Source: Oscillospiraceae bacterium
Lineage (GTDB): Bacteria > Bacillota > Clostridia > Oscillospirales > Oscillospiraceae
Reading direction: 5' to 3'
NCBI GenBank assembly: GCA_009780175.1
Contig: WRAO01000011.1
Span: 1-64,000 of the forward strand
DNA: 64,000 bases
Made by a program: the position numbers and the translations under genes. This document shows positions 16,937 to 25,543 of this stretch, one piece after another. Within the stretch, counting starts at the first letter, position 1. Every line of letters begins with the position of its first letter. The notes below the pieces were generated by a model. That model was not told the origin of the DNA. It did no database searches and worked only from the letters and a program-made list of their open reading frames with translations.

Positions 16937-17736
16937 TATAATAATCCGCCTTTCTTATATAGTTGATAAAAATGATGGGTTGGGCCGTTGCCTTTCCCAA
17001 GTTTAGGCGCATTTGCGATTGCAGCGTTTATGTATTCCTTCGCTTTTCCAACCGCCATGTGAACAGAAAATCCCAGAGCAAGATTTGAAGCAATCGCCGA
17101 AGAAAATGTACAACCTGTACCGTGGGTGTGCTTTGTCTTAACACGGCAAGCGGGGTATTCATAAAAGTCATTGCCGTCAAACAAAATATCAATCGGATCA
17201 CCCTTGCTGTGTCCACCCTTTACCACTACAGCGCGGCAACCCATTGCATGAATGAGTTTTGCCGCGTGTTTCATGTCGTCATTATTTTTGATTGCCATTC
17301 CTGTCATTTTTTCGGCTTCTGGAATATTGGGCGTTATCAAATCCGCCAATGGAATCACTTCTGATATTAAGGTGCTGATCGCGGATTCTTCCATTAAGGC
17401 GCTGCCGTTTTTTGCGTACATGACAGGATCAACGACTATATTACGCGGTTTCCATTGCCGCAGTTTTTCCGCCACCACCAACATAGTTTCACGGCAAGAA
17501 AGCATACCGATTTTCACTGCGTCTGGTGGTATATCCTCGAACACATCGTCTATTTGCTTTTCAATCATGTCGGGGCGAATGTCTTGATAGTCTGTTACAC
17601 GAAACGTATTCTCCGCAACGACTGATGTGATTGCGGTCATGCCAAATACGCCATGTGCCGAAAATGTCTTGAGGTCTGCCTGTATTCCCGCGCCTCCGCT
17701 ACAGTCCGATCCCGCAATGCTAAGTGCTGTGTTCAT
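16936..17736 (-). CDS. thiD: Hydroxymethylpyrimidine/phosphomethylpyrimidine kinase
   Basis: A 266-residue ribokinase-fold enzyme that phosphorylates HMP twice, giving the pyrimidine half of thiamine. Seen: [67 protein letters not shown] and the catalytic [19 protein letters not shown]. The ATG at 17736 is preceded by GGAGGGAAC; upstream codons would lie in the riboswitch expression platform. It is the first gene of the operon behind the TPP riboswitch. Confidence 0.97.
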   Translation of the reverse strand: MNTALSIAGSDCSGGAGIQADLKTFSAHGVFGMTAITSVVAENTFRVTDYQDIRPDMIEKQIDDVFEDIPPDAVKIGMLSCRETMLVVAEKLRQWKPRNIVVDPVMYAKNGSALMEESAISTLISEVIPLADLITPNIPEAEKMTGMAIKNNDDMKHAAKLIHAMGCRAVVVKGGHSKGDPIDILFDGNDFYEYPACRVKTKHTHGTGCTFSSAIASNLALGFSVHMAVGKAKEYINAAIANAPKLGKGNGPTHHFYQLYKKGGLL

Positions 17737-17761
17737 GCTGTTCCCTCCAAAAAATTTAGAA

Positions 17762-17798
17762 ATAAAAAAGGACGCTACCCTTAGCAGGATAGCGTCCA
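17762..17798 (-). terminator. Riboswitch-controlled terminator
   Basis: On the minus strand, GGACGCTA ... TAGCGTCC followed by TTTTTTATT, placed between the TPP aptamer and thiD. It is the expected intrinsic terminator of a transcription-attenuating riboswitch. Confidence 0.88.
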
Positions 17799-17818
17799 CA
17801 AAACTCATGGTGTTTATT

Positions 17819-17893
17819 TGCTTCCTACGCTGGTATTAACCAACAGGTTCAAAGGGTCAGGCTTTGCCTTCTCAACTCCGAAGAGTCCCCCTG
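17819..17893 (-). promoter_or_regulatory. TPP riboswitch (THI element)
   Basis: On the minus strand the conserved THI-box parts appear in order: a GGGGACTC start, GTTGAGA with the GAAGGC/GCC helix, ACCCTTTGAACCTG, and TTAATACCAGCGTAGGAAG. These are the core TPP-binding residues of the aptamer. Binding of thiamine pyrophosphate would let the downstream terminator form and switch off thiD through thiW. Confidence 0.95.
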
Positions 17894-17919
17894 CAAACAT
17901 GCAGTATTCAATTACCCAT

Positions 17920-17948
17920 ATTATAGCATAACGCAATGAAGACTGCAA
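17920..17948 (-). promoter_or_regulatory. Sigma-A promoter of the thi operon
   Basis: Minus strand TTGCAG, 17 bases, TATAAT, placed about 30 bases upstream of the riboswitch. Confidence 0.85.
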
Positions 17949-18104
17949 GCAAGATTTTTGGATTTATCGGTTTTCAATTGGCTCGCAGTATGTAAACTCG
18001 CCTTGCATCTGTCTACATTGTCTTGCTCGATATCTCCCGCATTATAGGTTGTGTGACTGGATTTTTTCAAATAACCAGCCTTTCCTTTTTTGAAATTCTG
18101 ATGG

Positions 18105-18133
18105 AAATAGCACCGCCGTCCGCGGTGCTATTT
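18105..18133. terminator. Stem-loop in gene-poor region
   Basis: Perfect 12-bp stem AAATAGCACCGC / GCGGTGCTATTT. It might end leftward transcription of the SLOG gene or a transcript entering from the thi side. The surrounding 17949-18276 has no convincing intact gene. Confidence 0.5.
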
Positions 18134-18140
18134 ATTTGCT

Positions 18141-18343
18141 CTCGCTCGATTTGAAAAATCGAGCGGACTATGGTATGATGAGTGCGTCTTGCTGGCGCTG
18201 GAACAATATTTCGCGCAGATTGCAAAACCGGAGGCATAGAACCACTCAAAACCGAGCGCTATGCCGAACTCCTCTATCACCAAGCCCTCTTAATGGCTGA
18301 TCTCCCGTTGGAAAACCCCTCAGAATACGCCGAACTTACCTGA
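18141..18343 (+). pseudogene. Probable frameshifted gene remnant
   Basis: Two adjacent plus-strand frames each look protein-like. One frame reads WYDECVLLALEQYFAQIAKP and then stops; the next frame continues with IEPLKTERYAELLYHQALLM, ADLPLENPSEYAELT and a stop. A single frameshift near 18230 would join them into one C-terminal piece. No family is recognised. Its 3' end overlaps, antisense, the last ~20 codons of the SLOG gene, so those codons may derive from it. Confidence 0.35.
18151..18179 (+). promoter_or_regulatory. Promoter-like sequence in remnant region
   Basis: TTGAAA, exactly 17 bases, TATGAT on the plus strand. It may be a fortuitous match inside the gene remnant, or drive a short transcript antisense to the SLOG gene end. 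Confidence 0.4.
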
Positions 18344-18894
18344 AGCCCGCTCCTCGACTGATCGCCAAGGCGCGTCGGTACATCTGGCCCCTCTAAGGGC
18401 CGAAGCACAATCGTCTCAATCCCCTTCGTCTCCGCGTAGCTGATGGCCTGGTCCAAAAAGCCCTCAGCTACGTTGTCATGTACGGCGAGGAGCCGTCCGC
18501 TCCCTTTGAGCATCTCCTGACTGCGCCTGCCGAGGCAACCTCGCGTATAGCGGCCTTGCAGGGTGAACACCTTGTCCGCCCTGGCGAGGACATCGAAGTA
18601 GGGTTCGCGCCAGAGTTCAGGCCAGTGGTTGGCCTGCGTCTCGCAGGGCAAATAGCAGTGGAGCCGAATCTGGGGGAAAACAGTATCCCGCAGCCAAATC
18701 AATCGCCGCGCCGCCCAAATGTCAGCCCCCATATTCATCCCGACCCGAAACTGCGTAACTCCCTCATGAATCGCGATTCGGAGCTCCCGCTCCAGAATAC
18801 GTCCCATCATCGCCTCGTGGAACCCCAGTTTCTCCGTGTCTAAACGATAGGCCTGCAGGCAGACCACACTACATATGTTATTTACGACATGCAT
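18277..18894 (-). CDS. SLOG-family (YspA/DUF1273-like) nucleotide-binding protein
   Basis: A 205-residue Rossmann-type protein of the SLOG/YspA-like group. Seen: FHEAMMGRILERELRIAIHEGV, the glycine-rich RVGMNMGADIWAARRLI, the acidic/aromatic HCYLPCETQANHWPELWRE, ADKVFTLQGRYTRGCLGRRS and the GSGRLLAVHDN segment. Such proteins are predicted to bind nucleotide-derived ligands, in housekeeping or stress roles; the exact ligand is unknown. ATG at 18894 has GGGAGGTG upstream. The domain ends near LRPLEG; the final ~30 residues are of odd composition and lie opposite a gene remnant. Confidence 0.75.
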   Translation of the reverse strand: MHVVNNICSVVCLQAYRLDTEKLGFHEAMMGRILERELRIAIHEGVTQFRVGMNMGADIWAARRLIWLRDTVFPQIRLHCYLPCETQANHWPELWREPYFDVLARADKVFTLQGRYTRGCLGRRSQEMLKGSGRLLAVHDNVAEGFLDQAISYAETKGIETIVLRPLEGPDVPTRLGDQSRSGLQVSSAYSEGFSNGRSAIKRAW

Positions 18895-19042
18895 CTTCCG
18901 CACCTCCCAATACTCCTTGCGTAATCTTTCTTTTTCGTTATCATACTCCCCTATTCGGGAGAAATTCGTCGTTTCTTCGGACGAGACAAAAAAATGATCG
19001 AAACCCCTCCGGAAATACCCGGGAAAGGAGAAGTGTGCCGGC

Positions 19043-20413
19043 ATGGACGCAAATCTGAAATACGATCTCACCGAAGGCAGCATTCTGCAAAAACTCGTCC
19101 GCATCTCCGCCCCCCTGATTGGAACCCAGTTCCTGCAAATGACCTACAACCTGACCGACATGTTCTGGCTGGGCCAAATCAACGCAAACGCCGTCGCCTC
19201 CGTCGGCACAGCCGGCATGTATGTCTGGCTCTCCTTCGCCTTTCTCATCATCGGCCGCATGGGCGCCGAGATCGGCGTCTCCCAGAACATGGGCCGCAAA
19301 GACCCCCAGGCCGCCCAGGCCTTCGCGCAAAACGCCATTTTCCTTGCCCTCATCGCCGGAATCCTATTCGGCCTCCTCATCCACCTATTCCGCCACCCCC
19401 TCATCGCCATTTTCGCTATCCAGGAAGCGCACGTGGCCTACGACGCGGCGACCTATCTCGGCATCGTCGCCTTCGGTATGCCCGCCGTCTTCCTCTCCTC
19501 CGCAATCACTGGCATTTTCAGCGGCGTGGGCAAAAGCCGCACCCCTTTCGTCACCAACGGCATCGGCATAACGCTCAACATGATCCTCACCCCGCTTCTC
19601 ATTTTCCGTTTCGACTTCGGCCTCGTCGGCGCCGCTTGGGCTACGGTAATCGCCCAAACAGTCGTTGTCATTTTGGCCCTACTGGCCGTACGTCACCTCA
19701 CTGTCCGCCCCTTCCCTGACCTCCGCCTGTTCGTCCAGCCCGAACCCCAACGTATCGCGCAAATCTTCCGCTGGACACTCCCCGTCACCATCGAGTCCGC
19801 CGCCTTCACCATGCTCGCCATGGTCGTTGGCCGCTTCGTCGCCGCCTTCGGGGCGGACGCCTTGGCCGTACAACGGGTCGGGCTCCAGCTTGAGAGTTTT
19901 TCCTGGATGATCGCCATGGGCTTCTCCAGTGCCCTCACCTCTTTCATGGGCCAAAACTACGGGCGCGGCAGTTGGAGTCGGATCCATCAGGGTACCAAAC
20001 TCGCTATGCGCGCCATGGTCCTCTGGGGCCTTGTCATCATGGCCATCCCCTGGCTCTTCGGGTATCAGATGATGTCCCTTTTCTTCTCAGATGAAGCCAT
20101 CATCACGGAGGGCGTCCGTTTCCTCCGGATTCACAGCATCTGTCAAGTCTTCATCTGCCTGGAATACTGGGCCGCCGGGATTTTCAGGGGCCTCGGCAAG
20201 ACAATTCCCCCGTCCGTCTCGTCGATCATAGGCAACATCCTCCGCATCCCGCTGGCGTATTTTCTCAGCCGCACCGCCCTCGGCGTCGCCGGACTCTGGT
20301 GGGCGATCGCCCTGGGCGCGGCGCTCCGGTCTGTGATTTTGGTGATCTGGTTTTCCGCTTACGTGCGACGGTTGCCGCGGGAAGATGTGCCGGCAGAATC
20401 TGCGACTTCATAG
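19043..20413 (+). CDS. MATE-family multidrug efflux protein
   Basis: A 456-residue transporter of the MATE (NorM/DinF-like) family, using a Na+ or H+ gradient to export cationic drugs or metabolites. Twelve hydrophobic helices in two repeats can be traced. Family marks include SAPLIGTQFLQMTYNLTDMFWLG at the start, GIFSGVGKSRTPF, and the second-half equivalent GIFRGLGKTIPPS. AAAGGAG lies upstream of the ATG. It diverges from the SLOG gene and is followed by its own terminator, so it is monocistronic. The substrate is unknown. Confidence 0.92.
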   Translation: MDANLKYDLTEGSILQKLVRISAPLIGTQFLQMTYNLTDMFWLGQINANAVASVGTAGMYVWLSFAFLIIGRMGAEIGVSQNMGRKDPQAAQAFAQNAIFLALIAGILFGLLIHLFRHPLIAIFAIQEAHVAYDAATYLGIVAFGMPAVFLSSAITGIFSGVGKSRTPFVTNGIGITLNMILTPLLIFRFDFGLVGAAWATVIAQTVVVILALLAVRHLTVRPFPDLRLFVQPEPQRIAQIFRWTLPVTIESAAFTMLAMVVGRFVAAFGADALAVQRVGLQLESFSWMIAMGFSSALTSFMGQNYGRGSWSRIHQGTKLAMRAMVLWGLVIMAIPWLFGYQMMSLFFSDEAIITEGVRFLRIHSICQVFICLEYWAAGIFRGLGKTIPPSVSSIIGNILRIPLAYFLSRTALGVAGLWWAIALGAALRSVILVIWFSAYVRRLPREDVPAESATS

Positions 20414-20425
20414 TACATATAAAAG

Positions 20426-20456
20426 AGAAGGCCGACGCAATTGCGTCGGCCTTTTT
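20426..20456 (+). terminator. Terminator after MATE gene
   Basis: Perfect palindrome AAGGCCGACGCAA/TTGCGTCGGCCTT followed by a T-run. Confidence 0.9.
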
Positions 20457-20495
20457 ATCGGTTGTTGCTGTACAATGTACGCTTGCAGCAAATGC

Positions 20496-21005
20496 TTATT
20501 TGGCGCTCAAAAGCTGTTGTACATACTCTAAGGAATACTCAAACCGCTCAGATACCTCCTGCGCGGTAAGTCCTTGAGCAAGGAATCTCTTCGCTACAAC
20601 TTCCAAATCTTCACCAAGCTCAATAATATGCCCATCAGGGTCGTAGAAGCGAATCACCCGCTGTCCCCAAATGTATTCATGTACATCGTGAATCATCTCA
20701 ACGCCGGACGCTTTTATCTTCGCTTGCCAATAATCAATATCTTCAACCTCAAATGCCAGTTGATAGTTATTTGCCTTAGCCTTCACTTCTAACTTTGCGC
20801 CGGTTGGCGTGGCGGCAAAGTCTTTCGAGCCTTCGACAATACTTTTGTAGTCACGTTGCAAAGCCATGCCGCTTTTGTAGTTGATGTGGTCGTCGCCAAT
20901 CACTTCTTCTACTTCCTGCTCCAGAACTGTTTCATAGAAATTTCTTGCCTTTACAAAATCATTTACCCCAAGCAAAATCCATGCCCTGCTCATTTTATTT
21001 TTCAT
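20496..21005 (-). CDS. VOC/glyoxalase-fold protein with C-terminal helical extension
   Basis: A 169-residue protein. Residues 1-125 form a vicinal-oxygen-chelate fold (SRAWILLGVNDFVKARNFYETV; VIRFYDPDGHIIELGED), the fold of glyoxalase I and antibiotic-binding or dioxygenase enzymes. The C-terminal end FLAQGLTAQEVSERFEYSLEYVQQLL looks like a small helix-turn-helix. AGGAGAG precedes the ATG at 21005. DNA is more AT-rich than neighbours. A catalytic role is not assigned because the metal ligands cannot be placed with certainty; binding or resistance roles are possible. Confidence 0.75.
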   Translation of the reverse strand: MKNKMSRAWILLGVNDFVKARNFYETVLEQEVEEVIGDDHINYKSGMALQRDYKSIVEGSKDFAATPTGAKLEVKAKANNYQLAFEVEDIDYWQAKIKASGVEMIHDVHEYIWGQRVIRFYDPDGHIIELGEDLEVVAKRFLAQGLTAQEVSERFEYSLEYVQQLLSAK

Positions 21006-21106
21006 GTTTATCTCTCCTGTATTTTCTATAACCATAACACATAAAACGCGGCAGCGTCATGTCTTGTTTCGAAAAAAGTAGTAGAGTGCTGCGGAGCAAT
21101 GCTCTC

Positions 21107-22276
21107 CTACGCCAACTTCCCATTCTTCACCACCGTATGTACCAAGTTCGACCCGAACCGCGCGCATAGATAGTCCAGCGAATCCGCCTCCCAGATCACA
21201 ATATCCGCCCGCTTGCCGACTTCCAGGCTGCCGACGCTCTCCGCACGGTCTAGCGCGGCGGCGGCGTTTAGGGTGACTGCGGTGAGCGTCTCTTCCGGGG
21301 TAAGCCCATATTTCCGCGTGGCCAACGTCATGGCAAAGGGCAGATTCAGGCTGGGGCTCGATACCGGATTAAAATCCGAGCCGACGGCAATCGCCATCCC
21401 CGCATGCAACATATCCCGCGCCGGGGCATAAGGCCTGTTGAGATAGAAGCTGGTCGTCGGAAGCAATACCCCGACAACCCCTCTCCGGGCCAAGGCATTG
21501 ACCGCCGCCTTGTCGCTCACAATCAAGTAATCCACCGAAACCGCCCCAAGCAAAGCCGCGACCTGCGCCCCACCGAGACAATCGACCGCATCCACGTTCG
21601 CTTTCAACTGAAATCCAAGGTCTTTCGCCGCCGTAAGAATCTCGCGGGTTTCTTCTGTGGTAAACGCATCCGTGTCGCAGGTAATATCGCAAAATTCTGC
21701 CAGCCCCTCTTCCTTCACGCGGGGCAGCATCTCCTCACAGAGCATCCGGATATATTCCGCACGATTCGCCTTATATTCCGGTGGCAGAGCTTGGGCGCCG
21801 AAAAAGGTGGAGACGATATCCACAGGCCCCCGCTCGTTCACCTTCCGCAAAACGCGAAGCTGTTTGAGTTCGTCTTTTGTGGAAAGACCGTATCCGCTCT
21901 TGGCCTCAGAAGTGGTGACCCCAAGCGAGAACTGCTCCTCCGCAAACTGAAGGGTCCGTTCCACAAGCTCCGTCTCCGGCATGGCCCGCATGCGCTTTAC
22001 CACAGACAAAATCCCATCTTCCCCACTCTGCCAACCCCCGAATCCGAGATGGGTGTGCGCATCCACCAGCCCCGGCGTAACGAGGCGGCCGCCGATATCC
22101 AGCGTCTCCTTCGCCCGAGGCGCCTTTGCTGTCGAGCCGACGTAGGCGATGATGCCGTCCTGTATGCCAATCGCGGCGTTGTCCAGGGCCAGAATATTGC
22201 CCTGTTCTTTGCCGCACCTGGGCCCTTTTCCTTCCGGGGTTCTGAGGGTGATATTGCTGATTACGAGGTCTAGCAT
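21107..22276 (-). CDS. HutI-like amidohydrolase with substituted active site
   Basis: A 389-residue protein clearly related to imidazolonepropionase (HutI) along its length: RLVTPGLVDAHTHLGFGG, SEAKSGYGL, GLAEFCD, LGGAQVAALLGAVS, VLLPTTSFYL, GSDFNPVSSPS. His74, His76 and Asp301 of the metal site remain. At positions HutI normally needs it differs: KANVDAV replaces KIHADE(I/F), giving Asn227 for the metal-ligand His and Ala230 for the catalytic Glu; Tyr250 replaces the ADHL His; Gln162 replaces the GAHA His; and about 20 residues holding the substrate-binding Arg after HTHLxFGG are missing. It probably no longer acts as classical HutI. It is divergent from the formimidoyltransferase gene. Confidence 0.85.
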   Translation of the reverse strand: MLDLVISNITLRTPEGKGPRCGKEQGNILALDNAAIGIQDGIIAYVGSTAKAPRAKETLDIGGRLVTPGLVDAHTHLGFGGWQSGEDGILSVVKRMRAMPETELVERTLQFAEEQFSLGVTTSEAKSGYGLSTKDELKQLRVLRKVNERGPVDIVSTFFGAQALPPEYKANRAEYIRMLCEEMLPRVKEEGLAEFCDITCDTDAFTTEETREILTAAKDLGFQLKANVDAVDCLGGAQVAALLGAVSVDYLIVSDKAAVNALARRGVVGVLLPTTSFYLNRPYAPARDMLHAGMAIAVGSDFNPVSSPSLNLPFAMTLATRKYGLTPEETLTAVTLNAAAALDRAESVGSLEVGKRADIVIWEADSLDYLCARFGSNLVHTVVKNGKLA

Positions 22277-22297
22277 GGTGTCTCCTCCTATTTTGAC

Positions 22298-22320
22298 GGG
22301 ACGCCGCGGACAGCGTCCCC
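22298..22320. repeat. Short palindrome (GGGACGC...GCGTCCC)
   Basis: A G-rich inverted repeat upstream of the hutI-like gene, related to other short palindromes in the window. Confidence 0.5.
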
Positions 22321-22402
22321 TGCGTTTCCTCTTGGAAATATATCACAAGCCGTGCTGAAAAGCAATTGATGCCGGATTTTATCGAACTTTTCCTCTTCCC
22401 CC

Positions 22403-22431
22403 TTGCCAAGCGACCTCGCAGTTGATATCAT
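22403..22431 (+). promoter_or_regulatory. Predicted promoter of formimidoyltransferase gene
   Basis: TTGCCA, 17 bases, TATCAT, about 31 bases before the start codon. Confidence 0.6.
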
Positions 22432-22461
22432 GTGACAATACCGACTGCGAGGAGGCCGCCT

Positions 22462-23361
22462 ATGGCACAAATTGTCGAGTGCATCCCCAATTTCAGCGAA
22501 GGCCGAGATCCGGCGGTGATCGAGGCGTTGGCACATACCGCGCGGCGCGTTCCCGGCGTCACACTGCTTGACTATTCCGCAGATGTCAACCACAATCGCA
22601 GCGTCTTCACTCTCATCGGCGACCCTCTAGGCATCGCAGAAGCCGCATTCCAACTCTGTAAAACAGCGAGCGAGACGATAGACATGACCCGCCAATCCGG
22701 CGAGCACCCCCGCATGGGCGCCTGCGACGTCATCCCCTTTGTCCCGATCAAAGGCATCACCATGGACGCGTGCGTGGCAATCTCCAAATCCGTCGCAAGG
22801 CGGATTTACGATGAACTCGGCATCCCCATCTTCCTCTATGAGCGGTCCGCTATCCGGCCAGAATGCGAAAATCTGGCAAATGTCCGTCGGGGTGAATTCG
22901 AAGGTATGCCCGAAAAACTGCAACACCCGAACTGGTCCCCAGATTTCGGCACCCCGCACATCCACCCGACCGCCGGCGTCACCGCCGTGGGAGCCCGCCC
23001 GCCCCTGGTAGCGTTCAACATCAATCTAAATACGGATAATCTGGATATCGCAAAAGCTATCGCCAAAGCCATCCGCGGCTCCTCCGGCGGCTACCAATAT
23101 TGCAAAGCCATCGGCATCCTGCTGGAAGACCGCAACATCGCCCAAGTGTCCATGAACCTAGTCAACCACGAGGCTACCCCGATCTACCGCGTATTCGAAG
23201 CCGTCCGCTTCGAAGCCGCGCGCTGGGGCGTCCAAATCATCGGCAGCGAACTAATCGGCCTCGCCCCCGCCAAAGCCCTGATCGACTGCGCGGAGTATTA
23301 TCTAAAACTCGAACACTTTGATTATAACAGACAGATATTGGAGAATCATTTGTTGGAGTAA
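22462..23361 (+). CDS. ftcD: Glutamate formimidoyltransferase
   Basis: A 299-residue enzyme holding only the formiminotransferase part of FTCD. It moves the formimino group from formiminoglutamate to tetrahydrofolate. Seen: VECIPNFSEGRDPAVIEAL, DVNHNRSVFTLIG, the catalytic-His region SGEHPRMGACDVIPFVPI, FLYERSAIRPECENLANVRRGEFEG in pieces, and GPDFG-like SPDFGTPHIHPTAGVTAVGAR. GAGGAGG precedes the ATG. Its neighbours (a HutI-like gene and formate-THF ligase) suggest one-carbon transfer from histidine degradation. The cyclodeaminase, hutH and hutU are not in the window. Confidence 0.95.
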   Translation: MAQIVECIPNFSEGRDPAVIEALAHTARRVPGVTLLDYSADVNHNRSVFTLIGDPLGIAEAAFQLCKTASETIDMTRQSGEHPRMGACDVIPFVPIKGITMDACVAISKSVARRIYDELGIPIFLYERSAIRPECENLANVRRGEFEGMPEKLQHPNWSPDFGTPHIHPTAGVTAVGARPPLVAFNINLNTDNLDIAKAIAKAIRGSSGGYQYCKAIGILLEDRNIAQVSMNLVNHEATPIYRVFEAVRFEAARWGVQIIGSELIGLAPAKALIDCAEYYLKLEHFDYNRQILENHLLE

Positions 23362-23401
23362 TCACGGCAATGCAGCGAATTTATAATAGGAGGTCATAAG
23401 G

Positions 23402-23647
23402 ATGAAAAAGGTAGCAATGATTTTCTCCGGAATTATTTTGGTTTTGGGATGTATAACTTTAGCTTTTTCTCTCTTAGTTTCTTCTGTTTTGCCTAATCTG
23501 TTCTTAGTATATTTGACCGCCAACCCAGTAAGTTTTTCCCACGAGATACTTTATCCGAATATGACAGGACTTTATGTTTTTTCAGGTGCCAAAATAATTT
23601 TTGGCACCGTTGGCCTAGTATACTTTGGTTCAAAAATGAAGGACTGA
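23402..23647 (+). CDS. Small hypothetical membrane protein
   Basis: An 81-residue protein with two hydrophobic helices (MIFSGIILVLGCITLAFSLLV and GLYVFSGAKIIFGTVGLVYFG) joined by a ~25-residue loop. No family is recognised. An AGGAGGTCATAAGG ribosome site lies directly before the ATG, which supports real expression. Its DNA is AT-rich beside the GC-rich flanking genes, hinting at a separate origin. It lies between ftcD and fhs on the same strand. Confidence 0.65.
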   Translation: MKKVAMIFSGIILVLGCITLAFSLLVSSVLPNLFLVYLTANPVSFSHEILYPNMTGLYVFSGAKIIFGTVGLVYFGSKMKD

Positions 23648-23717
23648 TAGCGCCCCATTATTCACCGCAGTATAAGCATTTTCTGCCCACCCCCACAAAA
23701 CAAAAGGAGGCTCCACC

Positions 23718-25394
23718 ATGTCATTCAAATCTGATATCGAAATCGCCCAAGCAGCTACCCTAGAGCACATCCGCGACATCGCGGCAAAAGCCGGGATAGC
23801 CGAACAGTACATTGAGCAATACGGCAACTACAAAGCCAAAATCGACTACAGCTACCTCACCGACCATGCCGCCACGCCCGATGGCAAACTCGTCCTCGTC
23901 ACCGCCATCAACCCCACCCCGGCGGGCGAAGGCAAAACCACCACAACCGTCGGCCTCTCGGACGCGCTCCGCGCCATCGGCAAAAATTCCATCGTCGCGT
24001 TGCGTGAGCCGTCTCTCGGCCCCGTATTCGGCGTCAAAGGCGGCGCCGCCGGCGGCGGCCACGCCCAAGTCGTTCCAATGGAAGACATCAACCTCCACTT
24101 CACCGGCGACTTTCATGCCATCAGCGCAGCAAATAACCTCCTCGCCGCCATGCTGGACAACCACATCCACCAAGGCAACGAACTCGGCATCGACATCCGC
24201 CGCATCGTCTGGAAACGCGCGGTAGACATGAACGACAGACAACTCCGCTTCATCACCGACGGCCTCGGCGGTAAAGCCAACGGCGTCCCCCGCGAAGACG
24301 GTTTCGACATCACCGTCGCCTCCGAAGTCATGGCCGTCCTCTGTCTCGCGGACGACATCACCGACCTCAAATCCCGCCTCGGCCGCATGATCGTGGCCTA
24401 CACCTATGACGACAAACCCGTCACCGCTTCCGACCTCAAGGCCCACGGCGCGATGGCGGCGCTCCTCAAAGACGCGCTCAAACCCAACCTCGTCCAAACC
24501 CTGGAAGGCACCCCGGCCATCCTCCACGGCGGCCCTTTCGCCAACATCGCCCACGGCTGTAATTCCCTCACCGCAACCCGCATGGCCCTCAAACTCGGCG
24601 ACTACGCCGTTACCGAAGCCGGATTCGGCGCAGATCTCGGCGCGGAGAAGTTTCTCGACATCAAATGCCGCGTCTCCGGCCTCAAGCCGGACGCGGTCGT
24701 CATCGTCGCCTCTATTCGCGCCCTCAAGCACCACGGCGGCGTAGCCAAAGCCGACCTTGGCACACCCGATACAGGGGCCCTCGACCTCGGCCTGCCCAAC
24801 CTTCTGCGCCACGTCGAGAACATTACAAAAGTCTTTGGCCTGCCCGCAGTCGTTGCCATCAATCGCTTCCCGACAGACACGCCGGAAGAAATCGCCCTCG
24901 TCGAAGAACGCTGCCGCGCCCTCGGCGTCAACGTGGCCCTGTCTGAGGTCCACAGCAAAGGCGGCCTCGGCGGCGAAGCCCTCGCCAAAGAAGTCGTCCG
25001 CCTCTGCGAGACAGAAAGCACACTAAACTACGTCTACGACCTCGACCTATCCATCGAAGACAAGCTTAACGCCATTGTTCGCCGCATCTACCGAGGTGCT
25101 GGTGTCAGCCTCACTGCCGCCGCCAAAAAGCAGGCGGAGCAACTCGAGGCCCTCGGCTTCGGTAAACTGCCGATCTGCGTGGCGAAGACGCAATACAGCT
25201 TCTCGGAAGACCTGAATCTGCGCTGTGCGCCGGAGGGATTCACCATCACCGTGCGCACCCTGAAAGTCTCCGCGGGCGCGGGCTTCATCGTCGCCCTCGC
25301 CGGAGATATCATGACCCTGCCGGGCCTCCCAAAAATCCCCAGCGCGGAGAAGATTGATGTGGATAGCTCCGGCAAAATCAGCGGATTATTCTAG
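23718..25394 (+). CDS. fhs: Formate-tetrahydrofolate ligase
   Basis: A 558-residue ATP-dependent enzyme giving 10-formyl-THF from formate and tetrahydrofolate; it feeds purine synthesis and, in acetogens, the Wood-Ljungdahl methyl branch. The P-loop is [37 protein letters not shown] and the C-terminal [21 protein letters not shown] are diagnostic. Length is standard. AAAGGAGG sits ahead of the ATG. With the upstream formimidoyltransferase it links two one-carbon entry points to folate. Confidence 0.98.
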   Translation: MSFKSDIEIAQAATLEHIRDIAAKAGIAEQYIEQYGNYKAKIDYSYLTDHAATPDGKLVLVTAINPTPAGEGKTTTTVGLSDALRAIGKNSIVALREPSLGPVFGVKGGAAGGGHAQVVPMEDINLHFTGDFHAISAANNLLAAMLDNHIHQGNELGIDIRRIVWKRAVDMNDRQLRFITDGLGGKANGVPREDGFDITVASEVMAVLCLADDITDLKSRLGRMIVAYTYDDKPVTASDLKAHGAMAALLKDALKPNLVQTLEGTPAILHGGPFANIAHGCNSLTATRMALKLGDYAVTEAGFGADLGAEKFLDIKCRVSGLKPDAVVIVASIRALKHHGGVAKADLGTPDTGALDLGLPNLLRHVENITKVFGLPAVVAINRFPTDTPEEIALVEERCRALGVNVALSEVHSKGGLGGEALAKEVVRLCETESTLNYVYDLDLSIEDKLNAIVRRIYRGAGVSLTAAAKKQAEQLEALGFGKLPICVAKTQYSFSEDLNLRCAPEGFTITVRTLKVSAGAGFIVALAGDIMTLPGLPKIPSAEKIDVDSSGKISGLF

Positions 25395-25406
25395 TCGATG
25401 TGTAAC

Positions 25407-25441
25407 CAGAACCCTCTCGCCCATTGGCGAGAGGGTTCTTT
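25407..25441 (+). terminator. Terminator after fhs
   Basis: Stem GAACCCTCTCGCC / GGCGAGAGGGTTC followed by TTTGTG. Confidence 0.85.
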
Positions 25442-25543
25442 GTGTGATGGACAGATCATACAAATTATTTCCGTTTTTCGATGGAACAAAGTCGCATCCA
25501 GGCGCGTCTGACAGGCAAAGCAGTTCCAAGAAAGGGGTCCTTT

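Noticed and set aside
23760..24953. 397-codon minus-strand open frame opposite fhs
   Set aside because: Composed of Asp/Val/Gly-rich low-complexity sequence typical of the antisense of a GC-rich gene; fhs on the plus strand is certain.
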